From UBA4742 sp037138595 (GTDB taxonomy: Bacteria > Actinomycetota > Acidimicrobiia > Acidimicrobiales > Acidimicrobilacustridaceae): a stretch of 64,000 nucleotides of DNA. Where the stretch lies: NCBI GenBank assembly GCA_037138595.1, contig JBAXIB010000002.1, forward strand, positions 90,392-154,391, written 5' to 3'. The notes under the pieces were generated by a model that was given only the letters and a program-made list of their open reading frames with translations, was not told the DNA's origin and made no database searches. A program made the translations under genes and the position numbers. Below, in pieces: positions 55,532-63,675 of the stretch; the first letter of the stretch is position 1; the number at the start of each line of letters is the position of its first letter.

Positions 55532-56565
55532 CAGAGCACGTCACATCCGGTACCTGCGAGCACGGCATCAACTCGCGCCCGGTCACTTGTGGCCAGTCCT
55601 GCATACGCCTCGCGCAGCCACTTCAGACATTTGACCTGATAGCCAAATGGTGCTTGGCGATAGGTTGCCCCATCAATCTCGCACTCCATCTCGTCAGCAC
55701 CGGCCTCGAACGCGGCCGCATTTGCCACCATGAATGGCGCGTATGTCCGCCCAATTTCGGCCAGCAGTCCCAGCGTCGTCGAAGGCAGGTCATCAATTGA
55801 ATACCAACCGTCGTCGCCATCAACTTCCCACCAAGAAAGATCGTCAAGACATTCAACCCACATCACACTACGGGGAGAGCGTTCAACCGCGATCCCCATA
55901 GGAGTCGGATCCCACCACACCATTGGTTTGAGTTGCCCGAACAAACCGAAGTCACCCCGACCAGGCCGTTCGCCCAACACAAACCTATTTTCGACTAGGT
56001 GGAGTTGGAAGAAATCCAGCAGGCGCTCGTAGGCCGCTTCGATTATTGGCTGATTGTTGTCAGTCGAGCCGATAAGTGCTCGCCGACTGACCTGTCGATC
56101 GATGATGTAACTCTTGGCCTGTGCCGCCATCTCGACACTCAAGTTGAGGTCGCGATCTAACGGCAGAAGCCGACCTGCTTTATCGGCATCGAGCGCATTA
56201 ACCCATCGGTAGTGGTACATCATTTTGCAGACCCACTCGTCAGCGAAATCTTCGATAAGGAAGTCAATTAGGGCCAGGGCGGGATCAACTGGAACAAGGC
56301 TTCGCCCAGTGAACTCATGTTCAAGTCGAGTGATCTGCGGACTCGAATCGACCATCGCTTCGCTATAGGTGCCGTCGGCCTCGGGAAATGCAATGACCGG
56401 GACGATCGGCACGGCCACTGGCGGCAAATCATCCCATCGCGAGTTGCGCAACACCCACCGAAACGGAATCTGCCGATAGCGCAAAACGGCACGCATCTTG
56501 AGGCTGTAGGGCGAGCTGTATGCGCCGCCGAGTTTCAGTGGAAAGTTGCCACGAGAATCGCTCAC
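55528..56565 (-). CDS. Glutathione S-transferase-like protein (longer)
   Basis: The 345-residue protein starts at GTG 56565 and begins SDSRGNFPLKLGGAYSSPYSLKMRAVLRYR, opening like a GST N-terminal domain with Ser or Tyr candidates for thiol activation. EAMVDSSPQITRLEHEF matches the thiol-binding helix region, and a long helical domain (about 95-345) contains GDFGLFGQLKPM. The extra length compared with GSTs of about 230 residues lies in the C-terminal part. It is translationally coupled to the shorter GST gene. A leaderless promoter is placed just upstream. Confidence 0.75.
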   Translation of the reverse strand: MSDSRGNFPLKLGGAYSSPYSLKMRAVLRYRQIPFRWVLRNSRWDDLPPVAVPIVPVIAFPEADGTYSEAMVDSSPQITRLEHEFTGRSLVPVDPALALIDFLIEDFADEWVCKMMYHYRWVNALDADKAGRLLPLDRDLNLSVEMAAQAKSYIIDRQVSRRALIGSTDNNQPIIEAAYERLLDFFQLHLVENRFVLGERPGRGDFGLFGQLKPMVWWDPTPMGIAVERSPRSVMWVECLDDLSWWEVDGDDGWYSIDDLPSTTLGLLAEIGRTYAPFMVANAAAFEAGADEMECEIDGATYRQAPFGYQVKCLKWLREAYAGLATSDRARVDAVLAGTGCDVLW

Positions 56566-56571
56566 CTAGCA

Positions 56572-56600
56572 AGGCTAGGAATTGTCGTGACAAGTGTCAA
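56572..56600 (-). promoter_or_regulatory. Candidate leaderless promoter for the GST-like pair
   Basis: On the minus strand a perfect -35 box TTGACA (56600-56595) is 17 bases from TAGCCT (56577-56572), which is only 6 bases before the GTG start. A transcript from here would begin at or beside the GTG, without a leader. The -35 box overlaps the palindrome TGACA-AG-TGTCA (56588-56599), and a CCTAGC/GCTAGG hairpin sits at 56565-56579. Confidence 0.5.
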
Positions 56601-56705
56601 TTGTTCGTGCGCGGCCAAAGGTCGCACACTCGCTCGCGTCCCATGCAGCTCGATTGACCGGTCTCGGCGATCCGCGCCACGTTCGCAAGATGCCATACTG
56701 CACCG

Positions 56706-57443
56706 GTGGAAGATACAAACAACATCAGCAATTCGGTTGAGGCTGGAACCGGTTCCCTGCGACTGGCACTACCCCGTCGAGTTGCTGCCGAGGCTTTTGG
56801 CACCGCCATGTTGTTGGTCGCCGTCATTGGCTCAGGCATCATGGCGCAACAACTTTCGCAAGGCGACGTCGGACTGCAGTTACTCGAAAATGCGGCCGCT
56901 ACCGCCGGCGCACTCATTGGCCTGATTTTGATGCTCGGCGAAGTTTCTGGTGCCCACCTCAATCCATGTGTGACGATCCTCGACCGATCACTCGGCACGA
57001 CGACAACACGAGACTCAGTTTGGTACGTCGGTGCACAGTTCGCCGGAGCCTGCCTTGGCGCAATGGTGGCCAATATCATGTTCAGCCTTCCGGCGATCAC
57101 CATCTCAACCCATGTCCGGTCTTCTGGCGCGTTGTGGTTGTCGGAGGTGATCGCCACCGTAACGTTATTACTCGTCATCCAAGGTTGCGTGCGCACTGGC
57201 CGCGAACGAGCGGTGCCATTTGCCGTCGGCGCATGGATCGGCGGCGCCTACTTTTTTACGTCTTCGACTAGTTTTGCGAACCCGGCGGTCACTATCGCAC
57301 GCACACTGAGCAATACCTTCGCTGGCATCGCGCCGTCCTCGGCACCCATGTTCATCGCCATGCAACTCGTTGGCATTGCCATTGCATTCGGTTTAGTCCA
57401 CGTTTTTTATCCCATAAAAACCGGAGAGTCGACCAATGGGTGA
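56706..57443 (+). CDS. Aquaporin/MIP-family channel of an arsenic cassette
   Basis: The 245-residue channel starts at GTG 56706 and has six helices. The two pore loops are SGAHLNPCVTI (NPC where NPA is usual) and SFANPAVTIAR (NPA). Its position before arsC and an ArsI-like gene suggests an AqpS-like arsenite efflux role, replacing the pump. In S. meliloti such a channel gene sits beside arsC. The function is inferred from context; the sequence shows only the MIP fold. Confidence 0.78.
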   Translation: MEDTNNISNSVEAGTGSLRLALPRRVAAEAFGTAMLLVAVIGSGIMAQQLSQGDVGLQLLENAAATAGALIGLILMLGEVSGAHLNPCVTILDRSLGTTTTRDSVWYVGAQFAGACLGAMVANIMFSLPAITISTHVRSSGALWLSEVIATVTLLLVIQGCVRTGRERAVPFAVGAWIGGAYFFTSSTSFANPAVTIARTLSNTFAGIAPSSAPMFIAMQLVGIAIAFGLVHVFYPIKTGESTNG

Positions 57444-57858
57444 GCACAAACCGCAGGTGTTGTTCGTGTGCGTCCATAATGCAGGACGCTCGCAGATGGC
57501 AGCCGCATTGCTTGACCACTACGCCGGCGGCCGCATCACCGTTCGGTCGGCTGGGACGCTTCCCGCTGACCAGATCAATCATGTAGTCGTTGATGCGATG
57601 GCCGAACTCGGGATCGATCTGCATGCAGCAGGCGCTACCCCAAAAGTGCTGAACTCGGCTGAGGTCTCGAAGTCCGATGTCGTGATCACCATGGGTTGTG
57701 GCGATGCCTGTCCCCTCTTCCCAGGGGTTCGTTACCTCGATTGGCAACTCGATGATCCCGCCGGCCAATCGCTCGACGCTGTTCGATCAATTCGCGACGA
57801 AATCGACCGACGGATCCAATCGCTGGTTGACGAACTTTTGGTTCCCGAAGCCGACTGA
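57436..57858 (+). CDS. arsC: Arsenate reductase, low-MW phosphatase type
   Basis: The 140-residue protein has the phosphatase loop CVHNAGRS near residue 12 (C-x5-R) and VRSAGTLPADQINHVVV, as in ArsC. A CGDACP segment offers two candidate resolving Cys residues, which suits a thiol relay; whether thioredoxin or mycothiol is used cannot be told. The ATG overlaps the channel gene by 8 bases and is preceded by GGAGAG. It would turn arsenate into arsenite for the channel. Confidence 0.87.
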   Translation: MGEHKPQVLFVCVHNAGRSQMAAALLDHYAGGRITVRSAGTLPADQINHVVVDAMAELGIDLHAAGATPKVLNSAEVSKSDVVITMGCGDACPLFPGVRYLDWQLDDPAGQSLDAVRSIRDEIDRRIQSLVDELLVPEAD

Positions 57859-57926
57859 GCATTTCTGGCTCGTAGGCTTGCTATGCCGCTGCAATTGATG
57901 TTGTCACCTTCCACAAGGAGATCCCC

Positions 57927-58370
57927 GTGTCCCGTGTTCAACTTGCTCTCAATGTGTCAAATCTCGAACAAGCTGTCGCGTTTTATTCAAAGCTCTTCGG
58001 TACCGAGCCGACGAAACGTAAGCCGGGTTACGCAAATTTCGCCATCGAAGATCCGCCGTTGAAACTGGTGCTCCTCGAAGGCGATGAAGGTGGAACACTC
58101 AATCATCTTGGTGTCGAAACTGAATCAACGTTCGAAGTCACTAGCGCTGAGTCCCGACTGACCGAAGCTGGACTCGTCACGACTGGCGTTGATGACAATG
58201 TGTGTTGCTATGCCGAAAAAGTCGAGACCTGGGTCACTGATCCCGATGGAGCGCGCTGGGAGTGGTACGTCAAGACTGGCGATTCTGACCAGTTCGGGGG
58301 CACCGACGATGACTTACCAAATGGTGAGGTGTGTTGCGCGGCGGAGCCAAGCCCCGTCTCAATCGGCTAA
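57927..58370 (+). CDS. arsI: ArsI/CadI-like glyoxalase-fold lyase
   Basis: The 147-residue VOC-fold protein starts at GTG 57927, preceded by AAGGAGA. It begins SRVQLALNVSNLEQAVAFYS and contains the vicinal Cys pair in NVCCYAEKVETWVTDPDG, the arsenic-binding signature of ArsI C-As lyases, with more Cys near the end (EVCCA). ArsI removes the methyl group from methylarsenite. CadI is an alternative name for the same family. It completes the arsenic group. Confidence 0.85.
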   Translation: MSRVQLALNVSNLEQAVAFYSKLFGTEPTKRKPGYANFAIEDPPLKLVLLEGDEGGTLNHLGVETESTFEVTSAESRLTEAGLVTTGVDDNVCCYAEKVETWVTDPDGARWEWYVKTGDSDQFGGTDDDLPNGEVCCAAEPSPVSIG

Positions 58371-58412
58371 ACACTCCCTCGCCGCGGGCGCCGCCTGCAT
58401 CGAGGGGAAACT

Positions 58413-59990
58413 ATGACACATCTCGTCAGCCGCATCGCTGCCACAAAGGGTGCTGAACCCGCGCTCGTCGACGAGCGAGGCTCGACGACGTGGTCCTCGT
58501 TCGACGAGCGAGCGAATCGTTTTATCGACGCCATGCGCAAACGTGGGCTCGGGCCAGGTTCGACCATTGCGTTGATGAGTGGCAATCGCCGCGAGGCATT
58601 CGAGGTTACGACTGCGGCAGTTCATGCAGCCTGGATCATCGTTCCCGTGAATTGGCATTGGGTTGAAGATGAATTGGTTTATGTCATTGAGGATTCCAAC
58701 GCCGATGCGCTCGTAGTTGAGGACCGCTTTGCCAATGTTGCTGCGAGTGCTGCGGCGCGTTTCGGTGATAAGTGTCCGATCCGGATCGTCATCGGCGACA
58801 GCGGCGATGACCTCGATCTGCAGCTCGGATTCAACTCCTATGAAGACATCCTTGAGCAAGGTTCACCGGACGAGCCAGCCGATCAGGCTATGGGGGGTCC
58901 AATGTTCTACACATCGGGTACCACAGGATTTCCAAAAGGGGTTCGATCATCGCTCACGTCGGTGGGTTCAGATATCACGATGTTGGAACTCGTCGGTGCT
59001 GGTTTCACCAACATGCTCGGCGTTCCCGCCGGCGGCGTCACACTGCTTGAAGGCCCGATGTATCACTCGGCCCAGTGGGTATTTTCGATGTTTCCGCTGG
59101 TTGGTACCGGTTCAACGGTTGTCATGCGCCACCATTTCGACCCCGCTGAGACTCTTGAACTTATCGACCGGTATCAAGTGACCAACATGCATTTAGTCCC
59201 GACTCAACTGCTTCGCATGTTGAAATTGCCTGATGCAAAGCGTGAGGAATTTGAAGGGCTCTCGCTCGAAGTAGCGCACCATGGCGCTGCGCCGTGTCCC
59301 CCAGCGGTCAAACAATCCATGCTGGCGTGGTGGGGGCCAAAGCTCACCGAATATTACGGCGGGACCGAAGGCGGATTCCTTACGATGATCACCGGGCCCG
59401 AGTGGCTTGAACGACCTGGATCGATTGGCAAACCGATGAGCACTGTCGATTTGCAAGTTCTCGATGATGATGGCGTCGAGTGCGGGCCAAACGTCTCGGG
59501 TCAGATTTACTTCAAGAGTCTCCTCGGCAATGACTTCGAGTATCACAATGCCCCCGAAAAAACCGCGGCCGCCCATTCAAGTGACGGCTACGGCACCCTC
59601 GGCGACATTGGGTTCATCGACGACGACGGCTTTGTATTTTTGTCAGATCGCAAAATCGACATGATTATTAGTGGCGGAGTCAACATCTATCCAGCGGAGA
59701 TCGAAGGGATTCTCGTCACCCACCCTGCAGTCGCCGACGCGGCAGTTTTCGGAGTTCCCGATGACGAATTCGGAGAACAGGTAAAAGCGGTCGTCGAATT
59801 GGTCGATGGAGCCAACCCAAGCGAAGAGCTCAGCCAAGAGTTGATCGAACATGTTCGCGAGCACCTCGCCGGCTACAAGGCGCCGCGATCAGTCGACTTC
59901 GCCGAACACTTGCCTCGAACACCAACCGGCAAACTGCTCAAACGACAACTTCGTGATCCATATTGGGAAGGCTCAGGCCGGACCATTTAG
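58413..59990 (+). CDS. AMP-binding acyl-CoA synthetase
   Basis: The 525-residue adenylate-forming enzyme has the ATP motif FYTSGTTGFPKG, the YYGGTEGG adenine-binding region, GDIGFIDDDGFVFLSDR, IISGGVNIYPAEIE and the catalytic Lys motif PTGKLLKRQLRD. It activates a carboxylate, probably a fatty or branched acid, to its CoA ester. GAGGGG before the ATG supports the start. The LLM gene follows after 89 bases. Confidence 0.9.
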   Translation: MTHLVSRIAATKGAEPALVDERGSTTWSSFDERANRFIDAMRKRGLGPGSTIALMSGNRREAFEVTTAAVHAAWIIVPVNWHWVEDELVYVIEDSNADALVVEDRFANVAASAAARFGDKCPIRIVIGDSGDDLDLQLGFNSYEDILEQGSPDEPADQAMGGPMFYTSGTTGFPKGVRSSLTSVGSDITMLELVGAGFTNMLGVPAGGVTLLEGPMYHSAQWVFSMFPLVGTGSTVVMRHHFDPAETLELIDRYQVTNMHLVPTQLLRMLKLPDAKREEFEGLSLEVAHHGAAPCPPAVKQSMLAWWGPKLTEYYGGTEGGFLTMITGPEWLERPGSIGKPMSTVDLQVLDDDGVECGPNVSGQIYFKSLLGNDFEYHNAPEKTAAAHSSDGYGTLGDIGFIDDDGFVFLSDRKIDMIISGGVNIYPAEIEGILVTHPAVADAAVFGVPDDEFGEQVKAVVELVDGANPSEELSQELIEHVREHLAGYKAPRSVDFAEHLPRTPTGKLLKRQLRDPYWEGSGRTI

Positions 59991-60079
59991 TCCAGTCGAG
60001 CAAACGTTCTGCCCAAACCCAACCGGATCAACCCATCCCATCGCAGTACAGATCGCATAAACCACTCGAAAGGTGAACC

Positions 60080-61132
60080 ATGAAACTCAGCGTGATGCTC
60101 AATTACTCCGGCGACGTCATCGCCGCGGCAGAAGAAGTCAGCGCCTTAGAAAAAGCGGGGCTGGACTGCGCGTGGGTCGCGGAGGCATACAGCTTTGATG
60201 CCATTTCGATGATGGGCTACCTCGCTGGCCAGACCGAACGCGTCGAGATTGGGTCGGCGATTGTCAACGTCTACTCGCGTACCGCAACGTTGTTGGCAAT
60301 GACCTTCGCCGGACTCGATGCCATTTCCGCCGGTCGTATCAACTGTGGGCTCGGGGCATCGGGACCGCAGGTCATCGAAGGATTTCATGGTGTTGCGTAT
60401 GAAAAGCCGATGCAACGCATCAAAGAAACCATCGAGGTTTGTCGATCGACTTGGCGACGCGAGGTGATCGACTATCACGGTAAAACCATCGACATTCCAT
60501 TGCCCGCCGACGAGGGCACTGGCCTTGGCAAGCCGCTCAAACTCATCAATCATCCGGTACGCGATTCGATTCCTGTGTGGTGGGCATCGCTCAAGGGACT
60601 GAGCGTCGAAGCAACGGCGGAGGTTGCCGACGGTTGGATTCCAGTCTTCTTCGTTCCCGAACTCGCCGATCGCGTATGGGGAGACGCACTTGCGGTTGGC
60701 ACCAAAAAGCGCCTGAGCAATCTTGGCCCGCTGCAGACATTGGCGGGGGGTGCGGTCACGATTACTGATGATCGTGATCTAGCGACACGGGTCTTGGACC
60801 GAGGCCGAGCGCAGACGGCACTTTATGTTGGAGGTATGGGAGCGCGAGGTAAGAACTTCTATAACGACATCATGTCTGCCTACGGGTGGGAAGGTGAGGC
60901 GAAAATTATCCAGGACCTGTATCTCGATGGCAAGAAGTCCGAAGCCGAAGCAGCGATTCCGATGGACTACCTCGAAGCATCCGCGCTCGTCGGTCCCATT
61001 GGCCACATCAAGGATCGCCTCGTCGCCTATAAAGAGGCTGGCGTCACCCATCTCCAAATGGGTCTCGGCGGCAGCATCGAGACGAAAATGAAAACAGTTG
61101 AAACCATGCGTGAGCTCGTCGACCAGATTTGA
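60080..61132 (+). CDS. LLM-class F420-dependent oxidoreductase
   Basis: The 350-residue LLM barrel begins MKLSVMLNYSGDVIAAAEEV and includes ALEKAGLDCAWVAEAYSFDA and the IGSAIVNVYSRTATLLAMTFAGLDAIS stretch in order, a pattern common in actinobacterial F420 enzymes of this length. The C-terminal GVTHLQMGLGG segment ends the barrel. AAGGTGA lies before the ATG. Its position after an acyl-CoA synthetase suggests lipid metabolism; the substrate is unknown. Confidence 0.85.
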   Translation: MKLSVMLNYSGDVIAAAEEVSALEKAGLDCAWVAEAYSFDAISMMGYLAGQTERVEIGSAIVNVYSRTATLLAMTFAGLDAISAGRINCGLGASGPQVIEGFHGVAYEKPMQRIKETIEVCRSTWRREVIDYHGKTIDIPLPADEGTGLGKPLKLINHPVRDSIPVWWASLKGLSVEATAEVADGWIPVFFVPELADRVWGDALAVGTKKRLSNLGPLQTLAGGAVTITDDRDLATRVLDRGRAQTALYVGGMGARGKNFYNDIMSAYGWEGEAKIIQDLYLDGKKSEAEAAIPMDYLEASALVGPIGHIKDRLVAYKEAGVTHLQMGLGGSIETKMKTVETMRELVDQI

Positions 61133-61171
61133 TCCCGGCAACTAAAGATCAACGACAACTACTGTGCGGTC

Positions 61172-63571
61172 GTGACCTCAGAGCCCAAATCGAGCAATTC
61201 CCCTAAGGCCAAAATCACCTACCGACCGGGCCCAACTTCGTTTGGCGCGCTGGGCCGGCTCGGCCGATTTATCTCAGTTCATCATCGGTGGTTTGCCGCC
61301 GTTTGGCTCGTATTGCTCGTGGTAGCAGGAGGCTTGAATGCTCGGGGCCAAAAAGACATCTCTGACAACTTCCGCATTCCACATACTGACTCCCAATCGG
61401 CCTATGACCTGCTCGAAAAACAGTTTTCGTCGCAGAACGCCGCAACCGCGACAGTTGTGTACTCGGTCCCACCGGGACAACAACTGACCAGCTCGGACAA
61501 TGCCGCGGCCGTGGCCGCGGCGACTTCGGCGCTTAGCAGCGTCCCCGGCGTGACCTCGGTCGGAAATCCATTAACGGAGAGTTCTCAGGCCATCCTGGCC
61601 AAGTCGGTCGTGGGCTTGCCAGCGGAGCAAGCACAACAGATCTTGGCGTTGGCACCGAATTTGCCGCCATCAGTTTCTGCCGATGGACAAGTTGCCTATG
61701 CAAGCGTGACCTTCGATCACAACCTCCCCGGATTGTTGTCGGATCAACCCCTAGACATTTCGGCGCCTGCCGACTCGTACCTGAACCCCTACTCGAGCCT
61801 GCAGCATGCGATCGATCAGCTGCCAACGAGTTCAGTTTCGATTGCGATTGGTGGCCAAGTTGCCGATACCTACAACCAGCCGGTGTCTTGGTGGGCCAAC
61901 CACGCTGACGAGGTTGGCCTCGGACTTGGTGCGCTGTTGTTGTTGCTCGCGTTTGGCTCGGTGTTCGGGATGGCGATTCCGATCGCGACTGCATTGCTTG
62001 GTGCCGTCACGGCCAGCGGTTTCGTTTTCCTACTCGCACGGGTGACCACTGTCTCTTCGGCGGCACCACCTGTCACCCTGATGATTAGCATTGGAGTCGG
62101 CCTCGATTACTCACTGCTGATCGTGACGCGCTACCGACAATTCCTGCGTGACGGCTATGAGCCACATGACTCGGCAGGACTTGCGCTTGGGTCAGCAGGC
62201 AAAGCTTCACTGTTCGCTGGACTGACCGTCTGCATCGCGCTTTTAGGGCTCCTGTTGGTTCCGATTCCTCTGGTTCAGACCTTGGGTGTAGCCGCGGCAA
62301 TTGGCGTTGCCGTGATGATTCTCGCTGCCAGCACGTTGCTCCCAGCGTTACTGGGATTTGCCGGCGGAAAAATCGACCGGTTCCGCCTGCCGTTCGGTGC
62401 CAAAGACGCGAATCCTGACGTCGAACACTCATTTTGGGGACGTTTTGCCCAATTGATGTCTCGGCGGCCGTGGGTCAGTCTCATCGGAGGTGTCACCGTT
62501 CTATTGATTTTGGCAGCACCATTTTTGCACATTCATTTCGGCATGCCTGATGACCGTGCCCTGCCGAACGGCCTTTCCCAGCGGCAGGCGTTTGAAGAAA
62601 TGGACCAAGGTTTCGGTGCCGGCGTAAATGGACCACTCGTCGTAGTCGTTTCCCTTCCAGACAACAAACCGCAACCGTTTACCGACGCGCTTGTCGCTCT
62701 TCAGCCGATCAGTAAAGCGCTCGGTGCACTGCAGCCATCAAATACCGTCGCAGACATCAAGTACTCGTTGGGGCCGATACCTAATAGCGGCACCGATACA
62801 ACCGCTGTCATCTACCAAATAACGCCCGAGACTTCGCCTGACGATGCCGCGACACGCGACTTGGTCATGCGGCTCCGTTCCAGTTTGACTGAAGCGACTG
62901 CAGGAACAGCGATGACTGCTTCGGTCGGTGGCAGCACGGCGACGCTCATCGACCTCACCGACCTCGTCGTGCATTATTTGCCACTGGTCATCGGTGCCGT
63001 TGTGCTCGGAGCATTTCTTCTACTCGTCGTCGTCTTTCGATCGATTCTGGTTCCACTCAAAGCATCGCTTCTCAACTTGCTGTCAATTGCCGCGTCCTAC
63101 GGAGTGGTCGTCGCGGTGTTCCAGTGGGGATGGGGTAAAGGTGCGGTCGGCCTAACCACGGTGATCCCCATCGTTTCGTTCGTGCCCCTTGTCATGTTCG
63201 TGATTCTTTTTGGCCTCTCGATGGACTACGAGGTATTCCTCATGTCTCGGATTCGAGAAGAATGGGACCGCACGCATGAATCCCGGACTTCGGTCGTGCT
63301 CGGCGTTGCCAACACCGCTCGGGTGATTACCACTGCGGCCCTTATCATGATCGTGGTGTTCGCGTCATTTGTCACCAACGCCAGCCCCACGGTAAAGCTC
63401 ATCGGTTTCGGGATGGCAATTGCCGTACTCATCGACTCAACGATTGTGCGCATGATTTTGGTGCCCGCGGCAATGGAGATCTTTGGCAAGGCGGCATGGT
63501 GGCTACCGCGATGGTTGGATTGGCTCCCTCACCTCGATGTCGAGGGCACAGTTACTGATGAATCGAACTAA
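61172..63571 (+). CDS. MMPL/RND family transporter
   Basis: This 799-residue transporter starts at GTG. A first helix (about 40-58) is followed by an external domain, five helices, a second external domain and six more helices. The RND features LDYSLLIVTRYRQF and LSMDYEVFLMSRIREEW are present, with the Asp-Tyr pairs that make up the proton relay. MMPL proteins export lipids across the membrane using proton motive force. It lies 39 bases after the LLM gene, in a run with the acyl-CoA synthetase. Confidence 0.93.
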   Translation: MTSEPKSSNSPKAKITYRPGPTSFGALGRLGRFISVHHRWFAAVWLVLLVVAGGLNARGQKDISDNFRIPHTDSQSAYDLLEKQFSSQNAATATVVYSVPPGQQLTSSDNAAAVAAATSALSSVPGVTSVGNPLTESSQAILAKSVVGLPAEQAQQILALAPNLPPSVSADGQVAYASVTFDHNLPGLLSDQPLDISAPADSYLNPYSSLQHAIDQLPTSSVSIAIGGQVADTYNQPVSWWANHADEVGLGLGALLLLLAFGSVFGMAIPIATALLGAVTASGFVFLLARVTTVSSAAPPVTLMISIGVGLDYSLLIVTRYRQFLRDGYEPHDSAGLALGSAGKASLFAGLTVCIALLGLLLVPIPLVQTLGVAAAIGVAVMILAASTLLPALLGFAGGKIDRFRLPFGAKDANPDVEHSFWGRFAQLMSRRPWVSLIGGVTVLLILAAPFLHIHFGMPDDRALPNGLSQRQAFEEMDQGFGAGVNGPLVVVVSLPDNKPQPFTDALVALQPISKALGALQPSNTVADIKYSLGPIPNSGTDTTAVIYQITPETSPDDAATRDLVMRLRSSLTEATAGTAMTASVGGSTATLIDLTDLVVHYLPLVIGAVVLGAFLLLVVVFRSILVPLKASLLNLLSIAASYGVVVAVFQWGWGKGAVGLTTVIPIVSFVPLVMFVILFGLSMDYEVFLMSRIREEWDRTHESRTSVVLGVANTARVITTAALIMIVVFASFVTNASPTVKLIGFGMAIAVLIDSTIVRMILVPAAMEIFGKAAWWLPRWLDWLPHLDVEGTVTDESN

Positions 63572-63675
63572 TCGGCGGAGCCGAGATCAGTCTCGATCGC
63601 ACTGTTTCAGTGGATCCAAAACGTTTTTCACGCAGTGTGATGGCTTTCGCGCCCACCAGAAGGCAAACTACACCA

